Shown here: in pieces, positions 42,605-50,958 of the stretch
How the letters are laid out: each line of letters starts with the position of its first letter
How positions within the stretch are numbered: the stretch's first letter is position 1
NCBI GenBank assembly: GCA_041667115.1
Contig: JBAYFO010000004.1
Location: forward strand, 57,871-121,870
Source of the DNA: UBA1563 sp041667115
GTDB taxonomy: Bacteria > Bacteroidota > Ignavibacteria > Ignavibacteriales > Ignavibacteriaceae
Direction of reading: 5' to 3'
DNA length: 64,000 nucleotides
Notes under the pieces: generated by a model
The model's input: the letters and a program-made list of their open reading frames with translations, nothing else
The model's database searches: none
Told to the model about the DNA's origin: nothing
Program-made: the position numbers and the translations under genes

Positions 42605-45199
42605 TTATAAAATCTGGTTGATCGCTTCGGTTAATTCCGATTCGATAAAAGAGTAAAAGTTTTTAGAGACTTTTTTCTGTTTATTGTCCAACACGTAGAA
42701 GGCGTCAATAATATCGTCGCCGCGCGTTCCGATCTTGGCAAAGTAAATACTCAGTCCAAGTTCGTTGAGTTTGCTGGTAACATGATAAAGAAATCCGAGA
42801 CGGTCGGGAGAAAAGACATCAATGATGGTAAATTTTTCCTGTTCTTCAAATTTGATCTTTACCTTGCCGGGACGCTTGAAGAATTTGTTTTCTATGCGCC
42901 ACCATTTTGTTTTCATCTTTTTCATTTCGGTGCTTAATTCCTTTAAGCCGGAAAGAACAAGAGAAAAATCTTCTTCAATTTTAGCGTAACGCCCGGAGTC
43001 AACTTTTTCGTTTGAACGGAAATCGGTTACGTTAAAGTTATCAATGATAATTCCGTCTTTGCGCGTAAAAATCTTTGCATCGTGAATGTTCAAATCATTT
43101 ATGGAGAGGACGCCGCATAATTTTGAAAGAAGGGCGGGAGAATCTTTTGAAATAACGGTGATGTTGGTAAAGCTTTCCGTTTCTTTAAATGAAACGGATA
43201 CCGGAACGCCCGAAAGAATTTCTTCAATATGGAAAGCAATTTCTTCATCGGAAAAAAGAGAAGTATAGCCGGTATCGTTAATAGAATCAATATGATCCTT
43301 AACATGGTCTTCGGAAATAGCGTCTGAGTATTTAGAGATTTCTTCCGGCTGAATAAGCGTTGAGGCAAACAACAACTCTTCTCCGGAAATCTGATCTTCG
43401 ATCATTGCTTTAGCTTTGCGGAACAACTCATTCAGCATTTCATATTTCCATGAGGTCCACAACGCCGGATTAACGGCGGAGAGATCGGCGTAGGTGAGCA
43501 AATAAAGAAGTTCCAATTGCTCAACACTCGGGAAAGCAGCAACGAAACTATTTAAAGTTTCGGCATCATTTAAATTTCTACGGAAAGCGATCTGTTCCAT
43601 CTGCAAATGATACCGGACAAGGAATGAAACTTTGTCAATTTCTTCATCACCGTAACCGAGGCGCTGCATAATTGAAGCCGCCATCTCAGCCCCGATAATT
43701 TCATGCCCGCTAATATTGATCGGTTTTGCGATATCATGAAAAAGTAAACCGAGGATAAGAATTTCTTTTTCTTTTAAATTGTTATAAATATTTCCGAGTT
43801 CGGTTGTATCGTTTTCTAATTTTTCAACATTCTGGATTGTCATTATCGTGTGTTCATCGGCAGTATAGCAATGATAAACGCCGTGCTGGATATAGCCGTT
43901 CATGTCGTGAAACTCAGGAAGGAAAGCATCAAGAATGCCAAGCTCGTTCATAACGGAGAGGGTTTTTCCGATATTTTTTGGAAGACGGAGAATCTCTCTG
44001 AAAAAAGTAGAAGACTCGGCGTCCCCTTTAACCGTATGCTGGTCAAGGCTGTCGATAATCTGCATTCTGAAATGCTCATCAAAGTTTGCATCATATAATC
44101 CACGGTAATAAAATCCGCGGAAGATTTCGGAAATAGTTAAATAACGGTGACCGGAAAAGAAAATGATGTCACCCTTTAATTTAAAATCATCATCAAGATC
44201 AATTGAAAGAATATCGGGAAGTGAGGTAGTTATATCAGCGCGCATTTTTTTTGTGAACGAACGATTAAAGCGATAAATCACATTTGACGAATCAAAATAT
44301 TCTTTCATCAGTTTCTTATAACCGTCTTCGCCATAGTGCAAAAGGTCTGCAATTACCAACTGGTCGGCAAACTCCAGCCGGTCGTTTTTTTGTTTATGAA
44401 GTAAATGAAGAAGGTTGCGAATCTTTAGAATAAATTTGAATCCGGCTAACAAGCGAAGACATTCTTTAGGAGTTGTGTAATCATTTTCCGAAAGAAGCGA
44501 GATAAACGATTCGGTTTGCGATTGCTCCGACTGCTTGTTTAATATTTCTTTGTTGAGTAAAATATAAATCCACTCGATCATCTGAATATCACGTTGTCCG
44601 CCGGCGGAGAGCTTCACGTTCGGTTCGATAACTTTTGGTGAGTTTCCATATTTCTCGTACCGTTCATCGCGGTCGGTAAGAAATTCGGTAAAGATTTGTT
44701 TTTTCACATCGTCTGTTATGGTTTTGAACAAGAGAGCATTCCATTCGTTAAAAAGTTTTAGCGAACCGAAGAGATACCGTGTTTCAAAAAACTGGGTGAA
44801 GGTGTGCAAGTCTTCCGTTAAAAAGCGTTTGATGTCCGACAGTTCACGAATAGTGTGAGATACTTCCAAACCAAAATCCCAACAGCGGGTAATAATATCT
44901 TTTATTCCTTCTTCGGATTCCTTTTGAGCCGAAGGCTCATCAGCCTTTGCCTGACCCGAAGGAAGGATGAACATGATATCGATATCGGAATAAGGAGAGA
45001 GTTCGCGGCGGCTAAAACTTCCGGCAGAAGCTAAAGCAAAGGGATAATGAAGATCAATGGAAATTTGTCTAAGCAGATCTTCAACCAAAACACTGTACTC
45101 AAAAGAAAAAGCAAGCGGGTCGTTTACTATGTTTTGTGCAGTAAAAAGTTTTTCTTTCTTTGCAAAAAAATCGTTTCGTATCTCTTCTTTTGATTTCAT
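42605..45199 (-). CDS. glnD: Bifunctional uridylyltransferase/uridylyl-removing enzyme (PII regulator)
   Basis: Senses glutamine and modifies PII, setting the nitrogen cascade. About 864 residues in the GlnD order: nucleotidyltransferase (G-S-F-S-R-R-E-L-S-P-Y-S-D-I-D near residue 65), helical domain (G-G-Q-R-D-I-Q), HD domain (L-F-H-D-I-A-K, about residue 480), then two ACT domains toward the C terminus. The ATG at 45199 is 8 bases after the queF stop. It fits with glnA in this window keeping its adenylylation tyrosine. A short low-complexity stretch after F-I-L-P-S-G-Q-A may be an insertion. Confidence 0.92.
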   Translation of the reverse strand: MKSKEEIRNDFFAKKEKLFTAQNIVNDPLAFSFEYSVLVEDLLRQISIDLHYPFALASAGSFSRRELSPYSDIDIMFILPSGQAKADEPSAQKESEEGIKDIITRCWDFGLEVSHTIRELSDIKRFLTEDLHTFTQFFETRYLFGSLKLFNEWNALLFKTITDDVKKQIFTEFLTDRDERYEKYGNSPKVIEPNVKLSAGGQRDIQMIEWIYILLNKEILNKQSEQSQTESFISLLSENDYTTPKECLRLLAGFKFILKIRNLLHLLHKQKNDRLEFADQLVIADLLHYGEDGYKKLMKEYFDSSNVIYRFNRSFTKKMRADITTSLPDILSIDLDDDFKLKGDIIFFSGHRYLTISEIFRGFYYRGLYDANFDEHFRMQIIDSLDQHTVKGDAESSTFFREILRLPKNIGKTLSVMNELGILDAFLPEFHDMNGYIQHGVYHCYTADEHTIMTIQNVEKLENDTTELGNIYNNLKEKEILILGLLFHDIAKPINISGHEIIGAEMAASIMQRLGYGDEEIDKVSFLVRYHLQMEQIAFRRNLNDAETLNSFVAAFPSVEQLELLYLLTYADLSAVNPALWTSWKYEMLNELFRKAKAMIEDQISGEELLFASTLIQPEEISKYSDAISEDHVKDHIDSINDTGYTSLFSDEEIAFHIEEILSGVPVSVSFKETESFTNITVISKDSPALLSKLCGVLSINDLNIHDAKIFTRKDGIIIDNFNVTDFRSNEKVDSGRYAKIEEDFSLVLSGLKELSTEMKKMKTKWWRIENKFFKRPGKVKIKFEEQEKFTIIDVFSPDRLGFLYHVTSKLNELGLSIYFAKIGTRGDDIIDAFYVLDNKQKKVSKNFYSFIESELTEAINQIL

Positions 45200-45206
45200 G
45201 TTGGTA

Positions 45207-45572
45207 TTATGCGGTGTAGTTAGGAGATTGATAAACCGCTTCAATAACGGATGAAATGCCGCCGCGCATGTTAAAGTCGCTGATGATTTTCATATATCTC
45301 GGCTGCATCAATTCAACAAGATCGTTTAGAATTTTGTTTGTCACGGCTTCAAAGTAAATACCGTCGTTGCGGAAGGATTGGAGATAAAATTTGTAGCTCT
45401 TCAATTCCACGCATAACCCTTCTGCAATATATTCGAGCGTGATCTTTCCGAAATCAGGCTGCCCGGTAACGGGACAAACGGAAGTAAACTCATGCGCCGT
45501 GTGAATAATTTTATAATTTCTTTCCGGGTTTGGATTTGGAAAGAGGACTAATAGTTTTTGTTTGGAGTTCAT
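45207..45572 (-). CDS. queF: NADPH-dependent 7-cyano-7-deazaguanine reductase (preQ0 reductase, short form)
   Basis: Reduces preQ0 to preQ1, the last step before tRNA insertion. The 121-residue length is the short, unimodular form. The catalytic Cys lies in F-T-S-V-C-P-V-T-G-Q-P-D-F near residue 33, and Q-S-F-R-N-D-G-I-Y-F-E provides the NADPH/substrate part. Its ATG overlaps the stop of the restriction enzyme gene by four bases (ATGA), so its translation seems tied to the restriction-modification genes. Confidence 0.93.
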   Translation of the reverse strand: MNSKQKLLVLFPNPNPERNYKIIHTAHEFTSVCPVTGQPDFGKITLEYIAEGLCVELKSYKFYLQSFRNDGIYFEAVTNKILNDLVELMQPRYMKIISDFNMRGGISSVIEAVYQSPNYTA

Positions 45573-46318
45573 ATCTTAACCTTAACTTTTTCTTTACCCG
45601 AATTAAATTTGACTAATTTGTTCCAATTAATTGCGCCATCAACACAAAATTCATTTGAAAATTGTACCGTGAATATATTTAACATTCGTGCGTAGGATTC
45701 ATCAAATGCTTCATTTCTTTCTTTTGCTTTATGGCCTAGTGGTTCAATTATTTCTGTATATAAGTCCTCATTATCAGAAATGAATTCCCAAAATCTTTGA
45801 CCTGCAATTTTTTGATATTCTCCCTTGTCGATTTTAACAATCCTCCCATAACAACAACCATTGATGGCTTCTACTGGAATTTTTTTTGCATTGGTACGAA
45901 GTCTTTGCTTAGCCTGTCTGAAATTGTCCTTCATTTTTGCAATTTGTGAGGCGTTTCCCCAATTTGTCCCGGATTTTACGGTTACTACATAAATAACATT
46001 TTCTTTTTCAAACTCTAAATCAAGACCTTCAGCGGAAGATTTTCTACCCGAATAAACTTTTTTACAAACAAAAATGGCTAATTGTTCTAAGAAAGCACCA
46101 AACATGGTTTCTTCTTGAGAAGATAAGTAAGCATCGACCAATTTTCTTACAAACATTTCGCTCGTAAGTATGTTCTTTGCTTTAAATAAATATGGATTCT
46201 TTTTAAGAAGTATGGTCGAGAGTTTCAATTCTCCTAGAGAGTTTTCTCTTGACTCATGAAAAGAACCGATATTTTCTTCAATGTACTTTCTTACGTCTTC
46301 CAGTTTTAGTTTTGCCAT
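45569..46318 (-). CDS. Type II restriction endonuclease (PmeII-like)
   Basis: 249 residues. The probable PD-(D/E)xK nuclease core reads G-L-D-L-E-F-E-K-E-N-V-I-Y-V-V-T-V-K-S-G-T-N-W-G in two segments near residues 100-123 (acidic residue, then V-K-S-G-x-N-W-G-N). That pattern fits the PmeII/related group of type II enzymes. It overlaps the methyltransferase gene by 41 bases upstream and queF by 4 bases downstream. Recognition sequence is not known. Confidence 0.75.
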   Translation of the reverse strand: MAKLKLEDVRKYIEENIGSFHESRENSLGELKLSTILLKKNPYLFKAKNILTSEMFVRKLVDAYLSSQEETMFGAFLEQLAIFVCKKVYSGRKSSAEGLDLEFEKENVIYVVTVKSGTNWGNASQIAKMKDNFRQAKQRLRTNAKKIPVEAINGCCYGRIVKIDKGEYQKIAGQRFWEFISDNEDLYTEIIEPLGHKAKERNEAFDESYARMLNIFTVQFSNEFCVDGAINWNKLVKFNSGKEKVKVKI

Positions 46319-47153
46319 ATTTCACCTTTGGTTCTGCTGCGAATAAATTTTGACTTAATTGATTTTCGGCCAGTTTGTAATATTCAGATACTATTTCAAT
46401 TCCAATTCCAACTCTACCCATTTTTTGAGCAACAATAGTTGTTGTTCCGGAACCCATAAAAGGGTCCAACACGACGTCACCTTCTTTTGTAAAAAGTTTA
46501 ATGAACCATTCGGGCAATTCATCAGGAAAAGCGGCACTGTGGTCTTTATTGTTGCATTCTGTAGCTAAGTGCAAAACGTTTGTTGGGTAAACCATCTCTC
46601 TACCAATCCAGTTGGAAACATTTTTGCCAAATCCACTTCCGTTTTTTGCATTATCTCTGAGTTGGTCAGTAGTACTTAAATTTTTCAATCTTGACTTGGC
46701 CCAATCACCAACAGGAACCATAACCTCTTCTTGAAACATGTTGAAATGCTTTTTTTTGTTGAATTGCAATAATCTTTCCCACGAATCTCGAAACCTGTTT
46801 GGCCATTTACCCGGGTAAGAATTCTTTTTGTGCCAAATAAATTCTTCTGTCCACAACCAACCTTGTTTTTTCATTTCATGAATCAAATCAATCACATAAG
46901 TATGTCTTTCTCCGTCAACAACTTTTTCTTTAATGTTAAGAACAAATGTGCCAGTTGGTTTTAAGACGCGGAGCAATTGTTCAGAAATGGGCAAAAACCA
47001 TGCGACATATTTATCAGGATGAATACCACCGTAAGTATTCTTTCTGCTATCAGCGTAAGGTGGTGATGTGAAAATCAAATCAATAACATCGTCTTCAAAA
47101 TCTTTCAAAACTACTTTTGAATCACCAAGATACAATTTTGATTTCTTACTCAT
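46278..47153 (-). CDS. Site-specific DNA methyltransferase of the restriction-modification system (N4/N6-type)
   Basis: About 291 residues with catalytic T-S-P-P-Y near residue 30 and the AdoMet motif D-P-F-M-G-S-G-T-T near residue 233, the order (catalytic first) of the beta class. Those act on exocyclic amino groups (m4C or m6A). The ATG at 47153 overlaps the stop of the small upstream ORF (TGATG). Its downstream overlap with the endonuclease gene is 41 bases, placing M before R. Confidence 0.9.
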   Translation of the reverse strand: MSKKSKLYLGDSKVVLKDFEDDVIDLIFTSPPYADSRKNTYGGIHPDKYVAWFLPISEQLLRVLKPTGTFVLNIKEKVVDGERHTYVIDLIHEMKKQGWLWTEEFIWHKKNSYPGKWPNRFRDSWERLLQFNKKKHFNMFQEEVMVPVGDWAKSRLKNLSTTDQLRDNAKNGSGFGKNVSNWIGREMVYPTNVLHLATECNNKDHSAAFPDELPEWFIKLFTKEGDVVLDPFMGSGTTTIVAQKMGRVGIGIEIVSEYYKLAENQLSQNLFAAEPKVKYGKTKTGRRKKVH

Positions 47154-47389
47154 CAAAATCTTTCATTCAATTTTTTGTCTATATTCTTTTCAATTGCACT
47201 ATCTATTGCAATGTTAACAACTTCAAACCAATCGAAAAATCCCCATTCCATCCCCTTTTTAACGGAATTCATTTCAGAAAAATTAAGCTCTCTTCCTATT
47301 CTCTCTTTAGCCAAAGTTTGAACATCCCAAACGTTAATTCCATAAACCAACTCAGTTTCATTCAGTTTTTCTGTTATATACTGACACAT
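47153..47389 (-). CDS. Small protein starting the restriction-modification operon
   Basis: 78 residues, MCQYITEKLNETELVYG... with V-Q-T-L-A-K-E-R-I-G-R-E and an aromatic W-G-F-F-D-W-F stretch. GGAG precedes its ATG and its stop overlaps the methyltransferase start, so it is well placed to be translated. It is not a recognised controller protein but could fill that role or serve as an R-M accessory. A perfect palindrome lies just upstream. Confidence 0.6.
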   Translation of the reverse strand: MCQYITEKLNETELVYGINVWDVQTLAKERIGRELNFSEMNSVKKGMEWGFFDWFEVVNIAIDSAIEKNIDKKLNERF

Positions 47390-47397
47390 AATTTCTC

Positions 47398-47410
47398 CAT
47401 TACTGTAATG
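47398..47410. promoter_or_regulatory. Palindromic operator candidate of the R-M operon
   Basis: CATTACTGTAATG, a perfect 13-base palindrome with central T, lies 9 bases upstream of the first R-M ORF. Controller proteins of R-M systems bind such sites. Confidence 0.4.
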
Positions 47411-47459
47411 TAAAAACTTTTTTGCTCAATATTCTTCATTGCACCATCAACTTTTTTTC

Positions 47460-48146
47460 TTATTCATACTTTGGTCTAATGTTATACGGAATCGGATCTT
47501 CAATTCCCGCTTGCTGAAATCCGCGCAAACGAAACGCGCAGCTATCGCACACGCCGCAAGCTTCATCTTCGCTCTGGTAACACGACCATGTTAAGTGAAG
47601 CGGAGCGTTCAACTCGATTCCTTTTTTCACAATTTCAGCTTTTGATAAATTAATTATCGGAGTGATAATTTTTATTTTCGTTTCCGGTTTTGTTCCTTCG
47701 TCAACCATTTTTTCAAATGCGGAATAAAACTGGGGGCGGCAATCAGGATACCCGCTGGCATCTTCATAAACAGCGCCTATTCCGACAGCTTCCGCTTTAA
47801 TAACTTCAGCCCAACTTACGCAAGCCGCTAAAATATTTGCATTCCGGAACGGCACGTAGGAGGTTGGAACTTCTTTGTTTTCCAGATCGGCTTTTTCAAC
47901 TTTCAAGTGAAGATCGGTAAGTGAAGAACCGCCGATTTTGTGGAAATGAGAAAAGTCGATAAGCAAACGATGCTGCACGTTATAAAAATCGGCAACATCA
48001 TTAAAGGCTTTTAACTCGCGCGTTTCTGTCCGTTGACCATAATTAAAGTGGGCAAATGCCAACTCATATTTTTCGTTTAAGATTGCCGCGGTAACACAAC
48101 TATCCATACCACCGCTTACAGCAATAACTGCTAAAGGTTTCTTCAT
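47460..48146 (-). CDS. queC: 7-cyano-7-deazaguanine synthase
   Basis: Converts 7-carboxy-7-deazaguanine to preQ0 with ATP and ammonia. The PP-loop S-G-G-M-D-S-C lies near residue 10. H-F-N-Y-G-Q-R-T and P-F-R-N-A-N-I-L follow. The zinc-binding cysteines appear in W-S-C-Y, C-G-V-C-D-S-C near the end. I chose the ATG at 48146 (MKKPLAV); an upstream extension would run through a hairpin. It is separated from queF by the three-gene restriction-modification block. Confidence 0.94.
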   Translation of the reverse strand: MKKPLAVIAVSGGMDSCVTAAILNEKYELAFAHFNYGQRTETRELKAFNDVADFYNVQHRLLIDFSHFHKIGGSSLTDLHLKVEKADLENKEVPTSYVPFRNANILAACVSWAEVIKAEAVGIGAVYEDASGYPDCRPQFYSAFEKMVDEGTKPETKIKIITPIINLSKAEIVKKGIELNAPLHLTWSCYQSEDEACGVCDSCAFRLRGFQQAGIEDPIPYNIRPKYE

Positions 48147-48161
48147 AATTCTCTTTAAAAT

Positions 48162-48183
48162 AAAACCGCCGATGAGCGGTTTT
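48162..48183 (-). terminator. Terminator-like hairpin right before queC
   Basis: AAAACCGC and GCGGTTTT form a perfect 8-bp stem; on the minus strand it runs into TTTTATTTTAAAG just 15 bases ahead of the queC ATG. It may terminate the upstream transcript or attenuate queC. Confidence 0.5.
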
Positions 48184-48283
48184 GATACTTCTTTTAATTT
48201 TGACTGCAAAATAAGGAAATTTCGCGTCGATAGAAATAAGATATGATTTTTAGCCTCGAAATCCATACCCTAAAGAGAGGTTG

Positions 48284-50149
48284 TTACAAATTTTCGCTCC
48301 ACGTTAAAACCGCAAGAGCAAACTCGGCGTTGCACCAGGTTAAAGGAGAAGCGTCGGCGCAGTCGGATTGATTCAAATAAATTCTTTCCGGCATTAACCC
48401 GTAAATGTTTGCGTTCTTGATCATCCAATCAATATGCTTTTTTGCTTTATCCGTTTGGTTGGTTAAACTGTAATATTGTGCAAGTGCGGCGGTAGTAAAA
48501 AAGAAAGCATCGCCACCATATCCCGATAACCATGCATTGTCTGATGCTTCGAAATATTGAAGCCCGCCATTTAAAACTATTCTGTTCTTCTCCGAAAACT
48601 GAACTGATCTTTTTATCAAATCAGAATTTTGAAAGCCCCACAGAGCTGCGAATTGAGAAGTCCCGTCCCACAAAAACATCGACTTTCCCTTTTTCTCAGC
48701 AAGACTCGTCCCGTCTTGTGCCTTAATTCCTGTAAAGCGGACTGCGGCAAAAGTATTTCTTGTAGTATCAAATATGCGGTAAAGGTTTTCGGTAATTGTT
48801 TGTCCGGCAGTTGAATATTTTTTTGCCTGGTTGTAATCCCCAAAGTTTTTTGCAAGATCGGAAATAGTTTTTAAAGCTGCGGCACACTCCATATTTGTCA
48901 GCGGAAGATAGCCCGTCCACTCAACCATTCCTCCTTCATAAAGAAGACCCCAATGATCAATTTTATTTACAAACAGATCGGCGAGTTCATAAAGAAAATT
49001 TTTATCCGCAAGCCATTCATTTTTTTCTTGGTGATACCAGTTTGCAAGTTGAATGAAAAAAGCGTTCGCATCCCATTCCGGTTCGTCGTAACGGGCGCCG
49101 CTTCCGGCATCAACAGCTTGCGCATAAGCATCGTATCGCGCAAAAAATTCTCCTTTGCTTTTTTTCGGAATCTTTTTGTCACCCCAAAATTTGATAATAC
49201 TTTTTGCTTCTTCATAGTGTCTGGTTTTAAGAAAAACCCGCGCGGACATCATTGCATCGCGGGGATAAAGCTGCGGCATGTTGTTGGTAACGAATTGTCC
49301 GGTCATATCCGCCGGAATTTGACCGTTCAAACAAGCTGATTTTACGGCGTATAATGTCTGTTTATAAAATTCAAGATAACGCTCCGAGTTTTTGGTCTTC
49401 TTTTTGAACTTTGGAAGTTTTCCTTTCATCATCCAGTCAGTCCAATATTTTGCGGTTGCAGCTGAAAGATTTTTTTCAGAAAGAAGTTGACGAAGTAGTT
49501 GTCGTGCTTTTTCCACCGAAGCGCCTGCGGCAATGATGTATTCAACTTTTCCCGTTGCATTACCACTAAAAAGAATTAATGAATCGTTAACTTCAATAGA
49601 TTGATTTTTATCCGTAGAAGCGACAGCAATTGAAATGTTGTTTGACCAAACCGCAACCGCGATATTCCTTTCTTTTGTTAATGAAACGAGAGAGGTTGTT
49701 CTGTCCGAGACAAAGTTCTTTCTAAGCAAAAGAGAAAAACGCTGCTTAACATCGTTTCCCCTTATTTCACTTGATAAGACTACCGCATCCTTTTGATGGA
49801 CAAAACAAGTTATTTCCTGTTGAATTCCGTTTTTGTAGAATGATTTTGTTCTTGCAGTAAAGAAATTTTTCAGATCGACAATATCTTCTTTTCCTTTTTC
49901 AAGATTTCCATTTTCATCAGAGAGTTCGAATGAAGAAGAGGCAATATAATCAACGGTGTAATCGTTAAAGTAGAAATGCTGAAGCCCGGAATAGTTTGTC
50001 CGGGCTTTTATTCTAGCGTCATCCGAATAAACAACACAGAGATTTCCGTTGCCAAGTATTGCATTCCCTTTCCACGGTCGTTCCGAATTACTTCTCTGAG
50101 GGAAAAGTGAAAAGTAACAAGCAAAAAGGAGAAGAAAGAAATTTTTCAT
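48284..50149 (-). CDS. Secreted GH15-like six-hairpin glycosidase
   Basis: 621 residues with a signal peptide. The C-terminal two thirds form an (alpha/alpha)6-type glucoamylase-like domain: Y-P-R-D-A-M-M-S-A near residue 298, E-G-G-M-V-E-W-T-G-Y near 408, D-N-A-W-L-S-G-Y-G-G near 555, and S-P-L-T-W-C-N-A-E-F near the end. GH15-type members act on glucans. Which linkage is cut is not known. It is the last gene of a minus-strand glycan block with an esterase, a GH-A clan lipoprotein and GH3. Confidence 0.8.
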   Translation of the reverse strand: MKNFFLLLFACYFSLFPQRSNSERPWKGNAILGNGNLCVVYSDDARIKARTNYSGLQHFYFNDYTVDYIASSSFELSDENGNLEKGKEDIVDLKNFFTARTKSFYKNGIQQEITCFVHQKDAVVLSSEIRGNDVKQRFSLLLRKNFVSDRTTSLVSLTKERNIAVAVWSNNISIAVASTDKNQSIEVNDSLILFSGNATGKVEYIIAAGASVEKARQLLRQLLSEKNLSAATAKYWTDWMMKGKLPKFKKKTKNSERYLEFYKQTLYAVKSACLNGQIPADMTGQFVTNNMPQLYPRDAMMSARVFLKTRHYEEAKSIIKFWGDKKIPKKSKGEFFARYDAYAQAVDAGSGARYDEPEWDANAFFIQLANWYHQEKNEWLADKNFLYELADLFVNKIDHWGLLYEGGMVEWTGYLPLTNMECAAALKTISDLAKNFGDYNQAKKYSTAGQTITENLYRIFDTTRNTFAAVRFTGIKAQDGTSLAEKKGKSMFLWDGTSQFAALWGFQNSDLIKRSVQFSEKNRIVLNGGLQYFEASDNAWLSGYGGDAFFFTTAALAQYYSLTNQTDKAKKHIDWMIKNANIYGLMPERIYLNQSDCADASPLTWCNAEFALAVLTWSENL

Positions 50150-50160
50150 ATGCTATAATT

Positions 50161-50898
50161 TTATTTTGATTGCTTCAATAACCAATCATACAATTCGGGA
50201 TTGTTGTACGTTTCCGTCCAAGCATCATGTCCAGCTTCAGGATAAATAGTAAGCTTAACATCGTTTCCACATTGTTTCAGCGCATCGACCATTTGCTGTG
50301 CTTCTTTCACCGGAACAACAGGGTCTTTTGCGCCGTGAAAAACCCAAACGGGAAGTTTCCCGATTTTACAAATCGTTAAAGGATTTCCACCGCCGCAAAC
50401 CGGTGCAATCGCTGCAAATCTGTCGGGATATTTTTCGGCCAATGCCCACGTTCCGTAACCGCCCATAGAAAGCCCGGTAACGTAAATTCTTTTTTCATCA
50501 ACATTATATTTTTGAACAAGATCATCCAGCAATGCAGATAAATCTTCGGTTGACCACCAGACATTTTCAGGACACTGTGGTGATACGACAATAAATGGAA
50601 AATCTTTTCCCTGGTCGATGAGTTTTGGAGGACCATGTCTCTTGACTAAGTTGAGATCATGTCCGCGCTCACCGGAGCCGTGTAAAAACAACATCAGCGG
50701 GAATTTTTCTTGAGCCGAATTATAATCCTTTGGAAGGTAAAGGAGGTAATTTATTTCTACCATCTTTTTAACTTCCTTTGAAAACGTTTTTTCTTGTTGA
50801 CCCATAGGTTGTCTTTGTGTTTGTTTTGTTGAAGAACATCCGAAAAATAATAACGCCCCGACAAATGCAAAACCGAAAACAATAATTCCTTTTTTCAT
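50161..50898 (-). CDS. Lipoprotein alpha/beta-hydrolase (esterase, dienelactone-hydrolase-like)
   Basis: 245 residues with lipobox L-F-F-G-C-S-S near residue 21. The catalytic triad is visible: Ser in G-L-S-M-G-G-Y-G, Asp in H-G-A-K-D-P-V-V-P, His in A-G-H-D-A-W. Oxyanion H-G-S-G-E-R-G appears earlier. Related enzymes are polysaccharide or feruloyl esterases linked to glycan use, consistent with neighbouring glycosidases. It ends 12 bases before the start of the GH15-like gene. Confidence 0.85.
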   Translation of the reverse strand: MKKGIIVFGFAFVGALLFFGCSSTKQTQRQPMGQQEKTFSKEVKKMVEINYLLYLPKDYNSAQEKFPLMLFLHGSGERGHDLNLVKRHGPPKLIDQGKDFPFIVVSPQCPENVWWSTEDLSALLDDLVQKYNVDEKRIYVTGLSMGGYGTWALAEKYPDRFAAIAPVCGGGNPLTICKIGKLPVWVFHGAKDPVVPVKEAQQMVDALKQCGNDVKLTIYPEAGHDAWTETYNNPELYDWLLKQSK

Positions 50899-50958
50899 TT
50901 TGTATCCTTTAATTTATATCGGTATTGGTTTAAAAACTATCCACTTTCTACAGTTAAG

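Noticed and set aside
45207..48146. 7-deazaguanine DNA modification (Dpd) system from queC/queF beside R-M genes
   Set aside because: No dpdA or other Dpd genes; the methyltransferase and nuclease are an ordinary type II pair, and all four que genes serve tRNA queuosine.
48160..48283. preQ1 riboswitch upstream of queC
   Set aside because: The hairpin lacks a recognisable preQ1-I aptamer sequence; only a terminator-like stem was found.
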